A DNA stretch of 64,000 nt from Gorsachius magnificus (Eukaryota; Chordata; Aves; Pelecaniformes; Ardeidae), in the NCBI GenBank assembly GCA_034008185.1, contig CM067081.1, positions 21,017,821-21,081,820 on the forward strand. The letters are read 5' to 3'. The translations under genes were made by a program, and so were the position numbers. Of the stretch, positions 25,621-37,236 are shown piece by piece; the first letter of the stretch is position 1; every line of letters starts with the position of its first letter. Under the pieces are notes generated by a model, which worked only from the letters and a program-made list of their open reading frames with translations, searched no databases and was not told the origin of the DNA.

Positions 25621-28140
25621 TCTCCAAGTAGTAAGCAAACATGGACTTTCCTGTTTATTCACAAACAAAAGCATGTGTTATTCTACTTGGTGTAGTGACT
25701 TCAGTATTTTCTAAGGCTTTTTGGCCTTCAGTGATCAAGCTATTAGATGTTAAGGTCCAGAACAGCTTATTGGATAAAGTGGTCTGGGATTGCTTAACCT
25801 TTTTTTTTTATTATTATTATGATTGGGGAAGTCCTTTCCAATTCACACATTCTTAGCAAACCAGAGCAAAGGACAAACAAAAACAAAACAAGGACTGAAG
25901 TTTATAATGTGGCCATGGGACTAGTTGGTTCATTGGGATGGTTTTGTGATGTGATAACAGTTGAGTAAAAGGTTTCCTTTATTCCTCATGCTACTGACTG
26001 ATAGGTTCAGGATGATTTGGTACCACAGGCAGTCCTATCTATCTTTTTACTTATTTGTCAAAATGCATCAGTGAACTGTGGGGATGCTTTTGCTTTGTGA
26101 AAGAGAAGAGTGCAATGGGACAAGGCATTACTGCCTGAGGTCACCAGATGACTATGGCTGTCTGTCTCATCGTCTAAAGGTGTGATGAAAAATGAAACTT
26201 TTTGTAACATTAATAAATTTCAATAGATCATTTCCTGGGTAGAATGGATGTAAGACTGCAACTTTCATTAGAGTCAGAAAGAATTTCTATGTCCTCAATA
26301 TTCAGTCTAGTAACTACCTGTGTGAACTCATCACTGCTATGTGGGAATGGATGCCAAAATATTCTTCAGATTTGCCTATGAGTGTATAAAAAGTGTCAAG
26401 AGCCTGCCAGGCTGGGCAAGAAATCCTGTTGGAAAGGGATGGGTTTTTCTCTGGGAGCTCTCTGGGCAACAGGGGAAAGGTTGATCAACGCTTGGTTGCT
26501 TTAGTTCTTCTCCTGACGGATTATACGGACAGTCAGAAATAACAATAAAAATGAAAAAAGACAGGAAGGGTCTGAGGATCAGCAGAAGAAAGTGAAGAAG
26601 CCAGGCAAAAAGGTAATGTACAAGTAGGGACTGTGGCTAGGAAAAAGATGGCACAGCTGGGAATTTCCTTTCTTCCTGCCAATTCCTAGTTGCTGCCACA
26701 GCACTTTTGTGCTACTGACAGGAGGGATAATTTAAAGCAAACAACTTATGTTGGAAGATCAGATCAGCACGTCACTAGTTTGGGAGTGGCACATTGCAAA
26801 TTTGGCCTGAAACTCCCTTTTCATGTGTTTCCTATGTTGTGTAATATGCTTTGTAGTCCTAGCCAAAGATCTAGGGCTCTACATGTATACCATCAAGAAA
26901 CCATACTGATTCATATCAGGGATTCATGAATGCAGACGTATTTTATATATACATTTCTTTCCTATAAATGAGTCAATCATACACTTCCTCTTAGGTGTGC
27001 AACGTTGTTCTCAGAGAGGCACAGTTACACAGTGTGCCCCCAATTATACACATATTTGTTGTGCATTCGCTAGTGACTGTATTGAAAACTGTATTTGAAA
27101 AGCATAGTGTACAAGCAACAAGATTCTTGATCGGAGTTAAGATTTTGACAGTGAAATCACAGATGAGAGGGTAGTAAGTAAAGACAGTGGCACTCAGTAT
27201 CTTCTCTGCTTTTATTTTCATTGAAGTAACTTCAAGGCCATGTGTATTCTTTGGTTTTGGCACAAGCAGAGGGCTGCTTCTGTTTTTTCAATGTTGACCT
27301 TTCACTATACTGCACAATTAACCTCCCTTTCCTTATTTTCTAGGTAGCTGGGACAGTTGTACATATTACATATTAAAGAAGAAAACTCCTTTAAGATCAG
27401 AGGCTGCTGAGGAAAGATTCTCCAAGAAATATTTCTTATCACTGCAGTGTCCATGAGCTACTGAATTACTATAATAGTACTGCTAATTTGACTTCCTCTA
27501 CATAAACAGGCCGTGCTAGTCTTTGAAGATCTCAAGTAGGTCTCGAATAGGTTCAACTTGCAATAATTTAGCTGAAAGCATTAGGTTAATTAATCTTGTT
27601 TAAAAATCAGTGAAATAGAAGTTAATTAAAATGTAAACAATGGGCTGCATTGTTACTGACAACTTCAGAAAAAAGAATCTTTGAAATTCTTTGTGTAATG
27701 GATTTTACCTGACCGCCCTTGGAGGAGAGAGCGGTTTTGAAACAGATCACGTTACTGAACTAACCTTTCTTTCACTTTTAAATGAAATATATTCTTTGCT
27801 TCTCCCAGTGCAGTGCAGCTGCACAAACTGGAGCCAGTCAAAGGCTGTCAGAGCCCTGTTTACCAGGGAGGTACCGGCTACTGGGAGGCTGCTAGACACG
27901 AAATGCTGCGGAGAGCGGCTGGAGTCGCCGCAGCAGCCAGAACGCGGTGTGTCTGAGAGCACCAGGAAGAGAGAAACAGATGACCTGGAAAGTCAGGAAG
28001 CATAAAAAAAATGTCAGTCAGTGAGAAATTATTAACACCCTGGCCAGTTTATGCCAAGGACAGAGGGTTCTCTCATGCATTCTTGTGCAGTCCTGGCTGT
28101 CAGCTGCAACATGCCGAGGAACAGAAGCAATCCTGTGTAT

Positions 28141-28200
28141 GGGCCTGATCCAGAGCTAGCTGAACTGAGTGAAAAAATTCAAGTGGTTAGGACTGGGCCC
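28141..28200. repeat. Palindromic ancient repeat relic (GGGCCTGATCC arms)
   Basis: A 60-base unit starts with GGGCCTGATCC and ends with GGACTGGGCCC, which are imperfect inverted complements. The layout resembles old dispersed palindromic repeats of sauropsid genomes that begin and end with GGGCCTGATCC-like arms. The internal half is degraded. The family assignment is from memory and is tentative. Confidence 0.4.
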
Positions 28201-28300
28201 CCATTAAATGATTGGGGGGGAAAAATAAAGCCACAGCATTTCCCTTGGCTTTTGTTTTTGTGTTTTTTGGGGTTAATCTTGTTATTCCTGCTCTTCAGAA

Positions 28301-28379
28301 AAAAAAAAAAGAAAAGAAAATATGTGCCAAATAGGTGGGGCCAAAAAAATCTGGAATTTATAAGATGGGGGGGGGGGGG
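28301..28379 (+). repeat. A-run and G13 homopolymer cluster
   Basis: An A-rich stretch around 28301-28320 is followed by a 13-base G run at 28367-28379. These are low-complexity sites likely to vary in length. Confidence 0.8.
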
Positions 28380-29719
28380 AAAGAACCTTGCCAAATTATC
28401 TTCCTGCCTCACCAATGAATTATTTAGTAAATATGTGCTTTCTAATTCAGTGTAAGCTGAAAATATCTATGAAGGCAACAAAAATAAAATTTAAACAAAA
28501 AGCCCTACAGTAGTAAAGATAACATATGACCAGTCATAAGGATAACAATGGATTTTATGTTTGGCTTCTTCCTTTGTGGTAGCTACTAAGCCAACATAGA
28601 TTAGCAGGGTATGTTATGCATATTACCTGAAATGGTCTTCTGGCCCACATCAAAAGCTGTGAGGGAAAAACTGCAAATGACTGTTGTTGTTGTTCTTCAC
28701 ATAGAAAAGTGGGATTTTCAGTAAAGACATAAATGGATTCACGGAACAGTTTTATTCCCCAGTGTCTTACTAATGATGGTGTTTTGAAACTGCAAGTAAG
28801 AAATCAGCCTTAGGGACTTTCTGTATCAAAAACATGTCATTACATGCAAGAAGGGGTATGTTCTCATAGACTATTTTTTCTCTGCTACACATGCTGACAT
28901 CACTTGTTTGTTTACATTCTGTTGTTTCAAGGTACGATGCATAAATGAATGAATAATAATAAACAATGACTCTCATCAAAGCTTCAGCTTCAATTTTCAG
29001 ATTAATCTGCTGCACAGGAATGAAAGCAAAGAGTGGAGAAATTCAGTGGCTTCTTGAACTAAACTATAATCCCTGGACAGATTTCCTGGCTACATGGATG
29101 CAAATGACATTTTCGTCTCAGTGTAACCTGTCACATTCAACACAGCATTACCGACCCAACTATAATTCAGAAAGTGAGACAACAAGCATGAAAGCCCATT
29201 CACTCCTAGACCTTGAGTGACTGTAGCAAGCAGAACAATTGTGTAAGTAAATATTAAAACACAGCCAACTTCCTGCCAATTCTGTGAAACCTAAGTCACG
29301 ATTCACCCCTGTCACACTCGTACCCCTCTTGTTTGCATTCCCAGAGAAATTACTGTGACCATTTTTTGTTAGCACACAATGTCTCAGGAAGAGGTTTTAT
29401 TTGGACGTGAAGGTAAGTGAACAAGATTTCTCATCAAGATGCCTCTGGCCTTAGCGTCCCATGCTGACAGCCAGCCATGGTTTGGACTCGGTGCTAAGAT
29501 TGCTGGAGAGAGAGCAGGGTAGAGCTCAGCCTGACTGCCTATAGCTAGGTGACCATGCAGCACGTGATGAGGAAAGGTGTGCAGGCCTTTCATAGATGAT
29601 TCGTGAGGTAATAGAAATACATTTTATTGCTGCAGAATGTGGCACAAGGAATGCATAGCATGGACTGTACTAAGAGGAAATACTCAGCCAGCTTGAAGGA
29701 TGAACTGTATGCCTCACAG

Positions 29720-29986
29720 AAATAAAGGTTTTTTGGATGTCCACTGGCAATCCCAAAGTTATAGTACCAAAGATGAGCCATCAAGTCCTTCCTATTTTGA
29801 GGAAGAAATGTCTTCTTTGCAAGACACAATATATGGTGCATCCTATCCTGAAAGGAAGAATATTTGCATGGTGCATTTGTCAATTTATGGACCATCTGCA
29901 GCTGTGGAAGAACAGCATGAAGAACCAGGGTGTTTGGAGATTCCCCCTGATCACCTAAAGCCTGACCTCTTTTGCAAAGAAGTTAG
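29720..29986 (+). other. Exon-like open segment, unsupported
   Basis: An open frame (with ATG at 29700) is bounded by a plausible acceptor (TATGCCTCACAG, AG at 29718-29719) and a plausible donor (TTAG/GTGAAG, GT at 29987-29988). The enclosed 267 bases are a multiple of three, start with the last base of a codon and end after two bases of a codon, so the phases are symmetric. The peptide is polar and acidic, with segments such as KDEPSSPSYFEEE and AVEEQHEEPGCLEIP. I recognise no domain. A TGA lies in frame just upstream of the ATG. It may be a chance open frame. No partner exons were identified. Confidence 0.2.
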
Positions 29987-30424
29987 GTGAAGGAGGAAGA
30001 GTGCATACATTTGAGATTAATGCATGAAGCCTAAAGGTTTCCCAAAGCAAGTAAAAGGACTTTTTCTCCCCCACTGTGGTGAAGATAAAAAAAACATTTC
30101 TTGTGTATGATATATCCTAGAAGATATTTAAGTGCATGGCCAGGCTAAACTCTCAGAAAACAACAAGGCAAAATATGGTTTATACTGATGGGTCTTCTAG
30201 CCCCTCAAATCCTGACAGCATAATTTTCCTTAACTGAGTTCAGCAAGGTTTCCCTTCATCTGTGTTCTCCAGAAATGCCCATAATGATGGCAGACATATG
30301 TGTGAACTATTCTGCTAAGAGAGTCATAGTTTAACCCCAGTTCTGCTGATAACTGAGCAGGGCAAGTATGTTAAACAATATATAAACCTACATTGTAACT
30401 ATATATATGTATATATAGGTATAA

Positions 30425-31335
30425 TGCATAATGTTCAATCTTATTTTTGACATCTGTAATGTGGATGATGGGATAGAGCATGCTCTGAACAAGTTCACAC
30501 ATTGTACCAAACTGGGGAGAGTGGCAGGTATGCTGGAGAGTAAGGCTGCTGTTCAGAGGGATCTTGACATGTTGGAGAAATGGACTGACAAAAGGCTCAG
30601 GAGTTGAACAGAAGGAAATGCTAATCCTTGCATCTGGGAGGGAATAAGCCCATGCAACTGTTCAGGCTGGGGACCAACTGGCTAGCTTTGCAGAAAAGGA
30701 CCTGGGGGTCCTGGTAGACAAAAAATTGAACATGAGCCAGCGATGTGCCCTTGCAGCACAGAAGGCCAATGACATCCTGGGTAGCAGAAGCAAGACTGTA
30801 GCCAGCAGACTGAGAAAAGTCATTGTTCTGCTCTATTTGGTGCCTTTGAGACCCCATCTGGAGTGCTGCGTCTGAGTTCTCCAGGACAAGAAAAACTCCA
30901 GCTAGTCGGATGTGGCCAAGATGGGAGGGGGCTGGAAAAAGGGCATATGGGTTGTGGCTGAGGGAAAAGGGCTTGTTTGGCCTTCAGACGAGAAGACAAA
31001 AGGAACACCTCATTGCTGTGTTCAAGAACTTCATGTAGACATGTAGCTGGGCTCTTCTTGGAGGTGCACAGTGAGAGAACGAGGCACAAGAGACATGAGT
31101 TGCAACACAGGGAAATTCCTGTTGGATATTAGGAAAATAATATCATGAGGGTGGTCACACAGATTGCCCAGAGAGGCTGTAAACCCTTTATCTTTGAAAG
31201 TGTTCAGGGCTCAAATGGACATGGCCCTTAGCAATCTGATCTATTTGACCCTATTTAGAGAAAGAGGTTGGATTAGATGACCTCTGGAGGTCTCTTTCAA
31301 TCTAAATTATTTTGTGATGTGTGATTCTGTGGTTG
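30425..31335 (+). mobile_element. Decayed CR1 LINE, RT C-terminal part to 3' end
   Basis: The plus strand begins within the CR1 reverse transcriptase (NVDDGIEHALNKF..TKLG). It proceeds through the QRDLD..LEKW segment and 'cctgggggtcctggtagac..aacatgagccagc', and ends with the 3' UTR motif 'ttggattagatgacctctggaggtc' plus GTGATTCT-type tail near 31330. The RT active-site box, normally F-A-D-D in CR1, reads F-T-H-C at 30494-30505, so both catalytic aspartates are gone. Several indels split the frame. It is moderately old, intermediate between the 13.6-kb copy and the 53-60-kb copies. Confidence 0.88.
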
Positions 31336-34300
31336 TGCAGTGTTACACAGGTTGGTTAGTGTGGAATTAGGATGCAGAAGTCACTTGTGGAACTCAATAA
31401 GAAATAAAAGCTTGTGGCAAATGGCTTATACTGAACAAAGAGCTATACTGAGCTCATTTCCATATATATCAGCTTGCAAAACCTGCCCTTAATAGTAATT
31501 ATAGTCATAATGATGCCATTTATACAAGATATAGTGTATGTCCACTCTTGTGATATAAAAAGAGACTGCTTCACTTCTGAGAGAACTCTTGTGATTAGTT
31601 AATCTATCTTAGATAACTAAAAAAATATTTGGTAAAGAGAAGCACAGCCCAGCTCTCTTACAGGCGTTAGCTGATCACTGCAAAACAAGGTTGTCTTAAT
31701 CTTAACTAGTAAAATTTTTTGTCCACAACAATTTGCTTCCCATCTCAGTTCTGCAGGTATGTATGTGTTTAGTAAACTTTGCTTTCACTGAAATCCATCT
31801 CACCATTTGTAATAGCAAATTGAAAAATACTTGCAAGTACAGATTCTTTAAGAAAGGACTTGCCCTTTATATTTGCTCACAGAGCTTAACACAACAGGGT
31901 TCAGGATGTGAGCAGTACCTTTTCTGCGATCCAAGTGATAACGTGATTAAACAGAGAAAAGAGAAGTGAATGGAAAGCATTACAAAATACCAGAAAGCTA
32001 TGTTCAGATGTAGAATTTTACATTCTTTTTAAAACATTAAGGGAAAGATGTACCAGACAACATTAAAAGTATTAAGTATAGTTTTTATCACTTTCTTCAA
32101 ATGCACTGGTCAAGAGAGCAGAAAAAAATGGGAGCAAGGGCCTTTATTCCATTTCTCAGAAGGCAGAAGAACCAACAGTTCTGCAGGTGTAGCCATCAAG
32201 AGGATGGTAAGTACATCTCCATCTCAAAGTCCCTCGGGAACCATAAATAATTTTTTTCAGTCAATAGCCAAACAGAAAAAATAACAGGAAGTCAATTTAA
32301 TTTTTTAAAAATATATTCTTTTATACTCACAATAAAATAATAAACCCTTTTTTCCATGGACAACAACGCTTGGTGCCAAATGCAATTGTCTTATTCTTCA
32401 AAAACGTACTTTGTTTAACTCACACTTAATACAAGTGAAATGGAAGAAGAATTGTCTCATTTTATAATGACATATTTAGGATTCCCCCCCCCCCCCCTTC
32501 TCATAGGGCTTACTATTTTCTAAGTTCAAGAGAAATTTGGAAAATCTGTTGGTCAATCCTAAACTGCAGTTTGTTGTAAAGAAATAAATTACACCAAAAT
32601 CATTGCTTTGCCCCTCTTTCAGCTCTATAAGAGCTTTTCAACTCTTTTTTTTTTTTTTCTACAGCTGACCTGACAACAGCCAGTGAATAATCCTGGATGA
32701 GTGAGCTATTTTACTGTCATTTCTGTAGCTGATAGAGAGAATGAAAGTTAGTTATGCAGATCTGACTTACAGTCTTGACATGTGATCAAGTGTAAATGAC
32801 GATAAGGCTGCTGGAGAGAGGCTTTTGGCTTCAGATCATATACCTGACCCAGACTATTCCCGCCTTTAAAATGGGCTTTTATTCTCATGTAGAGATGCTT
32901 TCCTGTATGACTTCTGGCTCTGGTCCAGAAAGTATCAGAAATGAGACACTCAAGAGAAAAAAAATCCCTGAACACTCCAAAGTATCAGATGAAGACTGGT
33001 TTCAGAGCAGATTAAAAGATGGATGAATTTTCCATGTATGGATGATCAGGACACCAGATGGGGATTGCATTTCTTACTTGGGTAAACCAAAAGGAATGCT
33101 TCCTAAATACAGATTGCATATCAAATACAACACCAGACCCTGAGTAGGATGTATGCAAAAGGAATGAAATATATCTTAGAAATATAAGGCCAAGGCACAG
33201 TCTCTCAATAGATTCAATCATGTGTAAAGCCCTAAGTGAAAACCAAGCAATTGTGAAGCATAAAAATGTCTGGCATCACTGTTGTTAACATGCAAGTTGG
33301 GAGCCAGACTAGGATTTCATTGCCACAGCTACACAGATTGTTCTTCTACTTCTCTGTTCTTGCCTTAATTCCAGCTCTTGTCTTGTCATTACCAAAAGTT
33401 CTCCCTGTCTATTCTGCCACCCTTTTTCATAAAACAGTCATGTGAGGGAGAACTCCCATTTTTCAAGGTTTTTGTGATGATTTGAATGATGTAGGAGACA
33501 TGCTGCACATCCTTGTTGAACATCAGACTTCATGTGCGGTTTCCCTTTTATTTGTATACTTTATGTCAGATTGAAATCTCGAGGAGTGTTTCAAGACATT
33601 GTTAAGTCTGGGTGATTTTCCTTGCACATATGCTAAGAATTTATTATGATCCAACACAAATTTGAATCTGAGGGGGAGCAGTTTAGTGATGGACAGCCTT
33701 GTAGAACACCTCATCAGATCATCACTTACATGACAAGGAGGTCTGGAAGCTGTCAAAGACATGGTCTTTCACAGATCACATAAAGAGAAGTTTGAACAAG
33801 GACATGGAAGGGCACTGAGTTGAGAAGAAACTTTATGGTTGGAGTGTTATTTAGAACACAAGCTGGCAGAGGAGGGTGAGGTGGGAGAATAAGGGCTCTT
33901 GATTCCTTAAGAAACTCCACGTCAGCTCAGATAGTAACGGAAGAGTGAGAAGGAGGCAGGGAGTGGGTGCAGATGTCCATTTTGCCCACATCTGTGTGGT
34001 TGTTTCTCTGTGTAAGGAGTGTTTGATATCTGGTACCCTCAAAGTCTTTGTGGCTGCTCTGTACGTCTGTGAATTGCAGCATCGCACTGCAATTGCAAAG
34101 TATTGCTCCACCTGGGCACATACCTGGCATGCATGGGACATGAGGGTGCCAATTCTGTGAGGAAGTGACAATTGAAGATCAGAGAAGCAGGAATATCCAA
34201 GAAACAGGCAGAAGGCAGCATGCAAGCCTGCTTTGGAAGGACTCCAACTTCACAAGTGTCCAGCATAGAAGGCTCTTCCTAGCCTCTGTGCCTGAATGGT

Positions 34301-36471
34301 AGCACTTTGGGACTGAAGTGTGGGAATGTGAGAATGATGGGGGGGAAAAAAAGCGCCTTTTAAAGGGGTCGTGTTTATGTGGAGTGACAAACAGTCAAAA
34401 TTGCATTACAGTGTCTGGAGCATGTGCACAATGGTAGGTGGGTTTAGAGGAAAGTGCTGTGAATCCCATCAGTCCTGCTGCTAAAACTATGCTTGTCTGC
34501 AAGAACACCCATTTTTATTTGGAATGATAAATAGGTAAGGAAAGATCAGCTTCCGTGCTTCTCAGCACAATGAAGGACACATGGACACTGTGCACTGGAA
34601 CAGAAAGTGGGGAACAGGACATACTTTTGGAAACAGAAGCGGAAGACAAAACGTTTTTTATATAAGCAGGTGGCGGTAAAGCAGGGGGCACCCCCTTACC
34701 CTCCCAATGACCTGCATTGGTAGGGACACTAAAAAGATCCTAGGGTATAGATGGTGATTTTTTCCTTGATTTATTACTAGGAAGTGATACAATGGGTAAA
34801 TACTGAGGGATGAGAGATGGGATAGATGTGGTGGCTGAAGAAACTCAGTGTCTTCCCATTCCCAAAAGAAATGAGGGATGGGTGAAAGAGGAGCATGTCA
34901 GCACCCTGCTGAAGGAAAGGAGGCAAAGGAGAGCAAGAAGTGCTGTTAAGCTTACAGTAGCTGCCACTGGGCGGAAAAAATCCCCAAACAGGTGTGATTC
35001 AGCCAGCTTCTGGGGAAAACCCTGAGAAAAGACTATAATTTTTCCTTCAGTCTATAGTTTTGGGTCAGCCAGGCCCCCTGCAACTGAACTTGAGTGGGCT
35101 AGGGGATGAAGTGCAGCAGCTGGAAATGAGAAGGGATTTTGTGTAAAGGGTGGGTGGGTCTTGATTCAGACAGGGATACCACAGTGCCAGGGTGCTCTGC
35201 AGAGAAAAGTGATTGTTTTGCAGTTCCCAAGTGAGTCAGAAATAGGGGTCTTATCTGAACGTTCCCTGCAGAATATCTGTGCTGCAGGATTACCTGATAG
35301 GAGATTTGTGCAAGGCATTTGGGAATGGACCTGTAATACAGTCCTAAAACTGAAACTCTTATTCCCAGGGTATATGGACCTCTTGGTATATATCAGCTTG
35401 CTTACAGATAGATTGTCCACATAAGGGACCTCCCTGTCATTTACACCATGAATAAAGCAAAATGAATGATGAGGGTACTAAAAGTTAAATCACATTAAAA
35501 TCTGAATCCGCATGCCTTCCTACATCCTACGGCCTTAACTTTGTGGAGCTAGCTGGCTATCACATGCCAGTCAGACACTTTCCAGCATGAGTCACTCTGG
35601 TTTCCAAATTTGTCTTTCCAAAATAAAAATGAAAAATTCCAAGTGTCTTACATTTTTCTATAGAAAAAGGGGACGGAACATCAAGTGTATATAGTCGAAG
35701 AATTGTTTTCTATTTCCTTTTACATCCCTAGTCTAGACAAGAGGTACTATGATGAACCTTGGCTTTGCTGCCAATACCAACAGCACTTTGTGGTCTTGTT
35801 ACCTCACATCTGGCTAATTCCCAAGGACAGTCATAGCTAACGAGTAGCCCTTTCAATGGTCATTCCAGCAATTCATTTGGGCTACCCTTTCAAACAGCAT
35901 GGAGAATTCTTAAGAGAGAAGGTCTTTTGTACTGAGTAATGTTTCACTCGCTGCGCTTAAATGAGAAGGGCAGTCAGGTTGTAAAGATTTATATAAATGA
36001 GAGCATTGTACACTCAAAGGGAGATTGGTATGTTTGATCTCAGCTGTTATTGATTTACCTTTTCCACACGATAACATTCATTAGGCAGGATAAGTAAAGG
36101 CTGGTGTGTTCCATTTCAATTATCAACAGTTAAAATACATTACACAGGGTGGAGCTTCGGTCTCGTTTCAGTGGGCTGAAGTGTGAAAACATTTTCCTAC
36201 CAAGCCATGGGATGACTTATGACTTTTTTGCATCCTTTCCTGTCTCCTTCCCACCCCACCCCTTTTTATTTTTTACATCTTTTTCATTGTGTTGAATATT
36301 TGTGTTTCTGGTCAAGGGAACTGTTCTGCCACTTGAAATTTCCTGGTAACTTCACCGCTGCTGTTGCTCTCTTGTAATGTGTGAATCACAACAGCGCTGG
36401 TAACGCAGTGATCATCCTGCCTGACACCTCCAGGCACCAGTGTCCCAAAAGGTTCATAGACTTACTAGAGC
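31336..36471. other. Unique noncoding stretch
   Basis: No gene recognised. It contains a C14 run at 32484-32497 and a T-run at 32646-32659. A short acceptor-to-donor pair at about 32157-32209 is discussed as a finding. Repeat-free AT-rich sequence at 35930-36190, with homeodomain-like words, resembles noncoding regulatory DNA but nothing firm can be said. Confidence 0.5.
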
Positions 36472-36525
36472 AACCTCCTCTAGGCCACCCTGCTTTGAGC
36501 AGGAGTTGGACTAGAGGATCTCCAG
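36472..36525 (+). mobile_element. CR1 3' tail remnant, upstream of a second CR1
   Basis: The sequence 'ccaccctgctttgagcagg' then 'agttggactagaggatctccag' is the CR1 3' UTR signature (CCCTGCTT..GCAGGGGGTTGGACTAGATGATCTCCAG). It is followed at once by ORF2-coding CR1 sequence rather than by the terminal octamers. A short, older CR1 tail therefore lies directly next to the younger copy at 36526, and may have served as its insertion site. Confidence 0.6.
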
Positions 36526-37236
36526 AAAGGATCAAGAGCATCCCTGCTGAGAGGGACTTGGGGGTACTGGTGGATGAAAAGCTGGACATGAGCCAGCAAT
36601 GTGCTCTGGCAGCCCAGAAGGCCAACCGTACCCTGGGCTGCATCAGCAGAAGCATGGCCAGCAGGTCGAGGGAGGTGATTCTGCCCCTCTACTCTGCTCT
36701 GGTGAGACCTCACCTGGAGTACTGCATCCAGCTCTGGAGCCCTCAGCACAAGAAGGACATGGAACTGTTGGAGCGGGTCCAGAAGAGGGCTACAAAAATG
36801 GATCTGAGGGCTGGAGCACCTCTCTTATGAGGACATGCTGAGCAAGTTGGGGTTGTTCGGCCTGGAGAAGAGAAGGCTGCGGGGAGACCTGATTGCAGCC
36901 TTTCAGTACCTAAAGGGGGCCTATAGGAAAGATGGGGACAATCTTTTTAGTAGGGCCAGCTGTGTCAGGACAAGGGGTAATGGTTTTAAACTAAAACAGG
37001 GTTGGTTTAGACTGGATATAAGGAGGAAATTCTTTACAATGAGGGCAGTGAAACACTGGAACAGGTTGCTCAGAGAGGTGGTGGAGGCCCCATCTCTGGG
37101 AACATTCAAGGTCAGGTTGGACGGGGCTCTGAGCAACCTGATCTAGTTAGTAGTGTCCCTGCTCACTGCAGGGGGGTTGGACTAGATGAACCTCTAGGGG
37201 TCCTTTCCAACCCAAAACATTCTATGATTCTATAAT
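36526..37236 (+). mobile_element. CR1 LINE, 5'-truncated, ORF2 C-terminus to 3' end
   Basis: The frame opens with [20 protein letters not shown] and continues through [10 protein letters not shown] and [13 protein letters not shown]. These are the C-terminal ORF2 region of avian CR1. At 36801 an extra base shifts the frame, and the correct frame then meets a TGA at 36805-36807 (in place of an Arg codon). After that the frame is intact to the normal ORF2 end (RLDGALSNLI, stop at about 37144-37146). The 3' UTR carries 'ttggactagatgaacctctaggggtcctttccaacc' and ends in ATTCTATGATTCTATAAT near 37236. Only the two lesions above were noticed, so this is a fairly young copy. Confidence 0.93.

Larger units (their letters stand above)
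20031..30424. other. Long mostly unique noncoding stretch
   Basis: No gene recognised. Embedded small items are listed separately: a possible CR1 tail at 25570, a palindromic relic at 28141, simple runs near 28300-28380, and an exon-like open stretch at 29720-29986. A weak L3-like resemblance at 22815-23260 was not accepted. A local CpG cluster lies at 27830-27960. Confidence 0.5.

Noticed and set aside
28051..28455. 134-codon open frame with a hydrophobic stretch followed by a Lys run
   Set aside because: The apparent membrane segment and basic tail come from T-rich and A-run low-complexity DNA, and the frame crosses a palindromic repeat relic and a G13 run.
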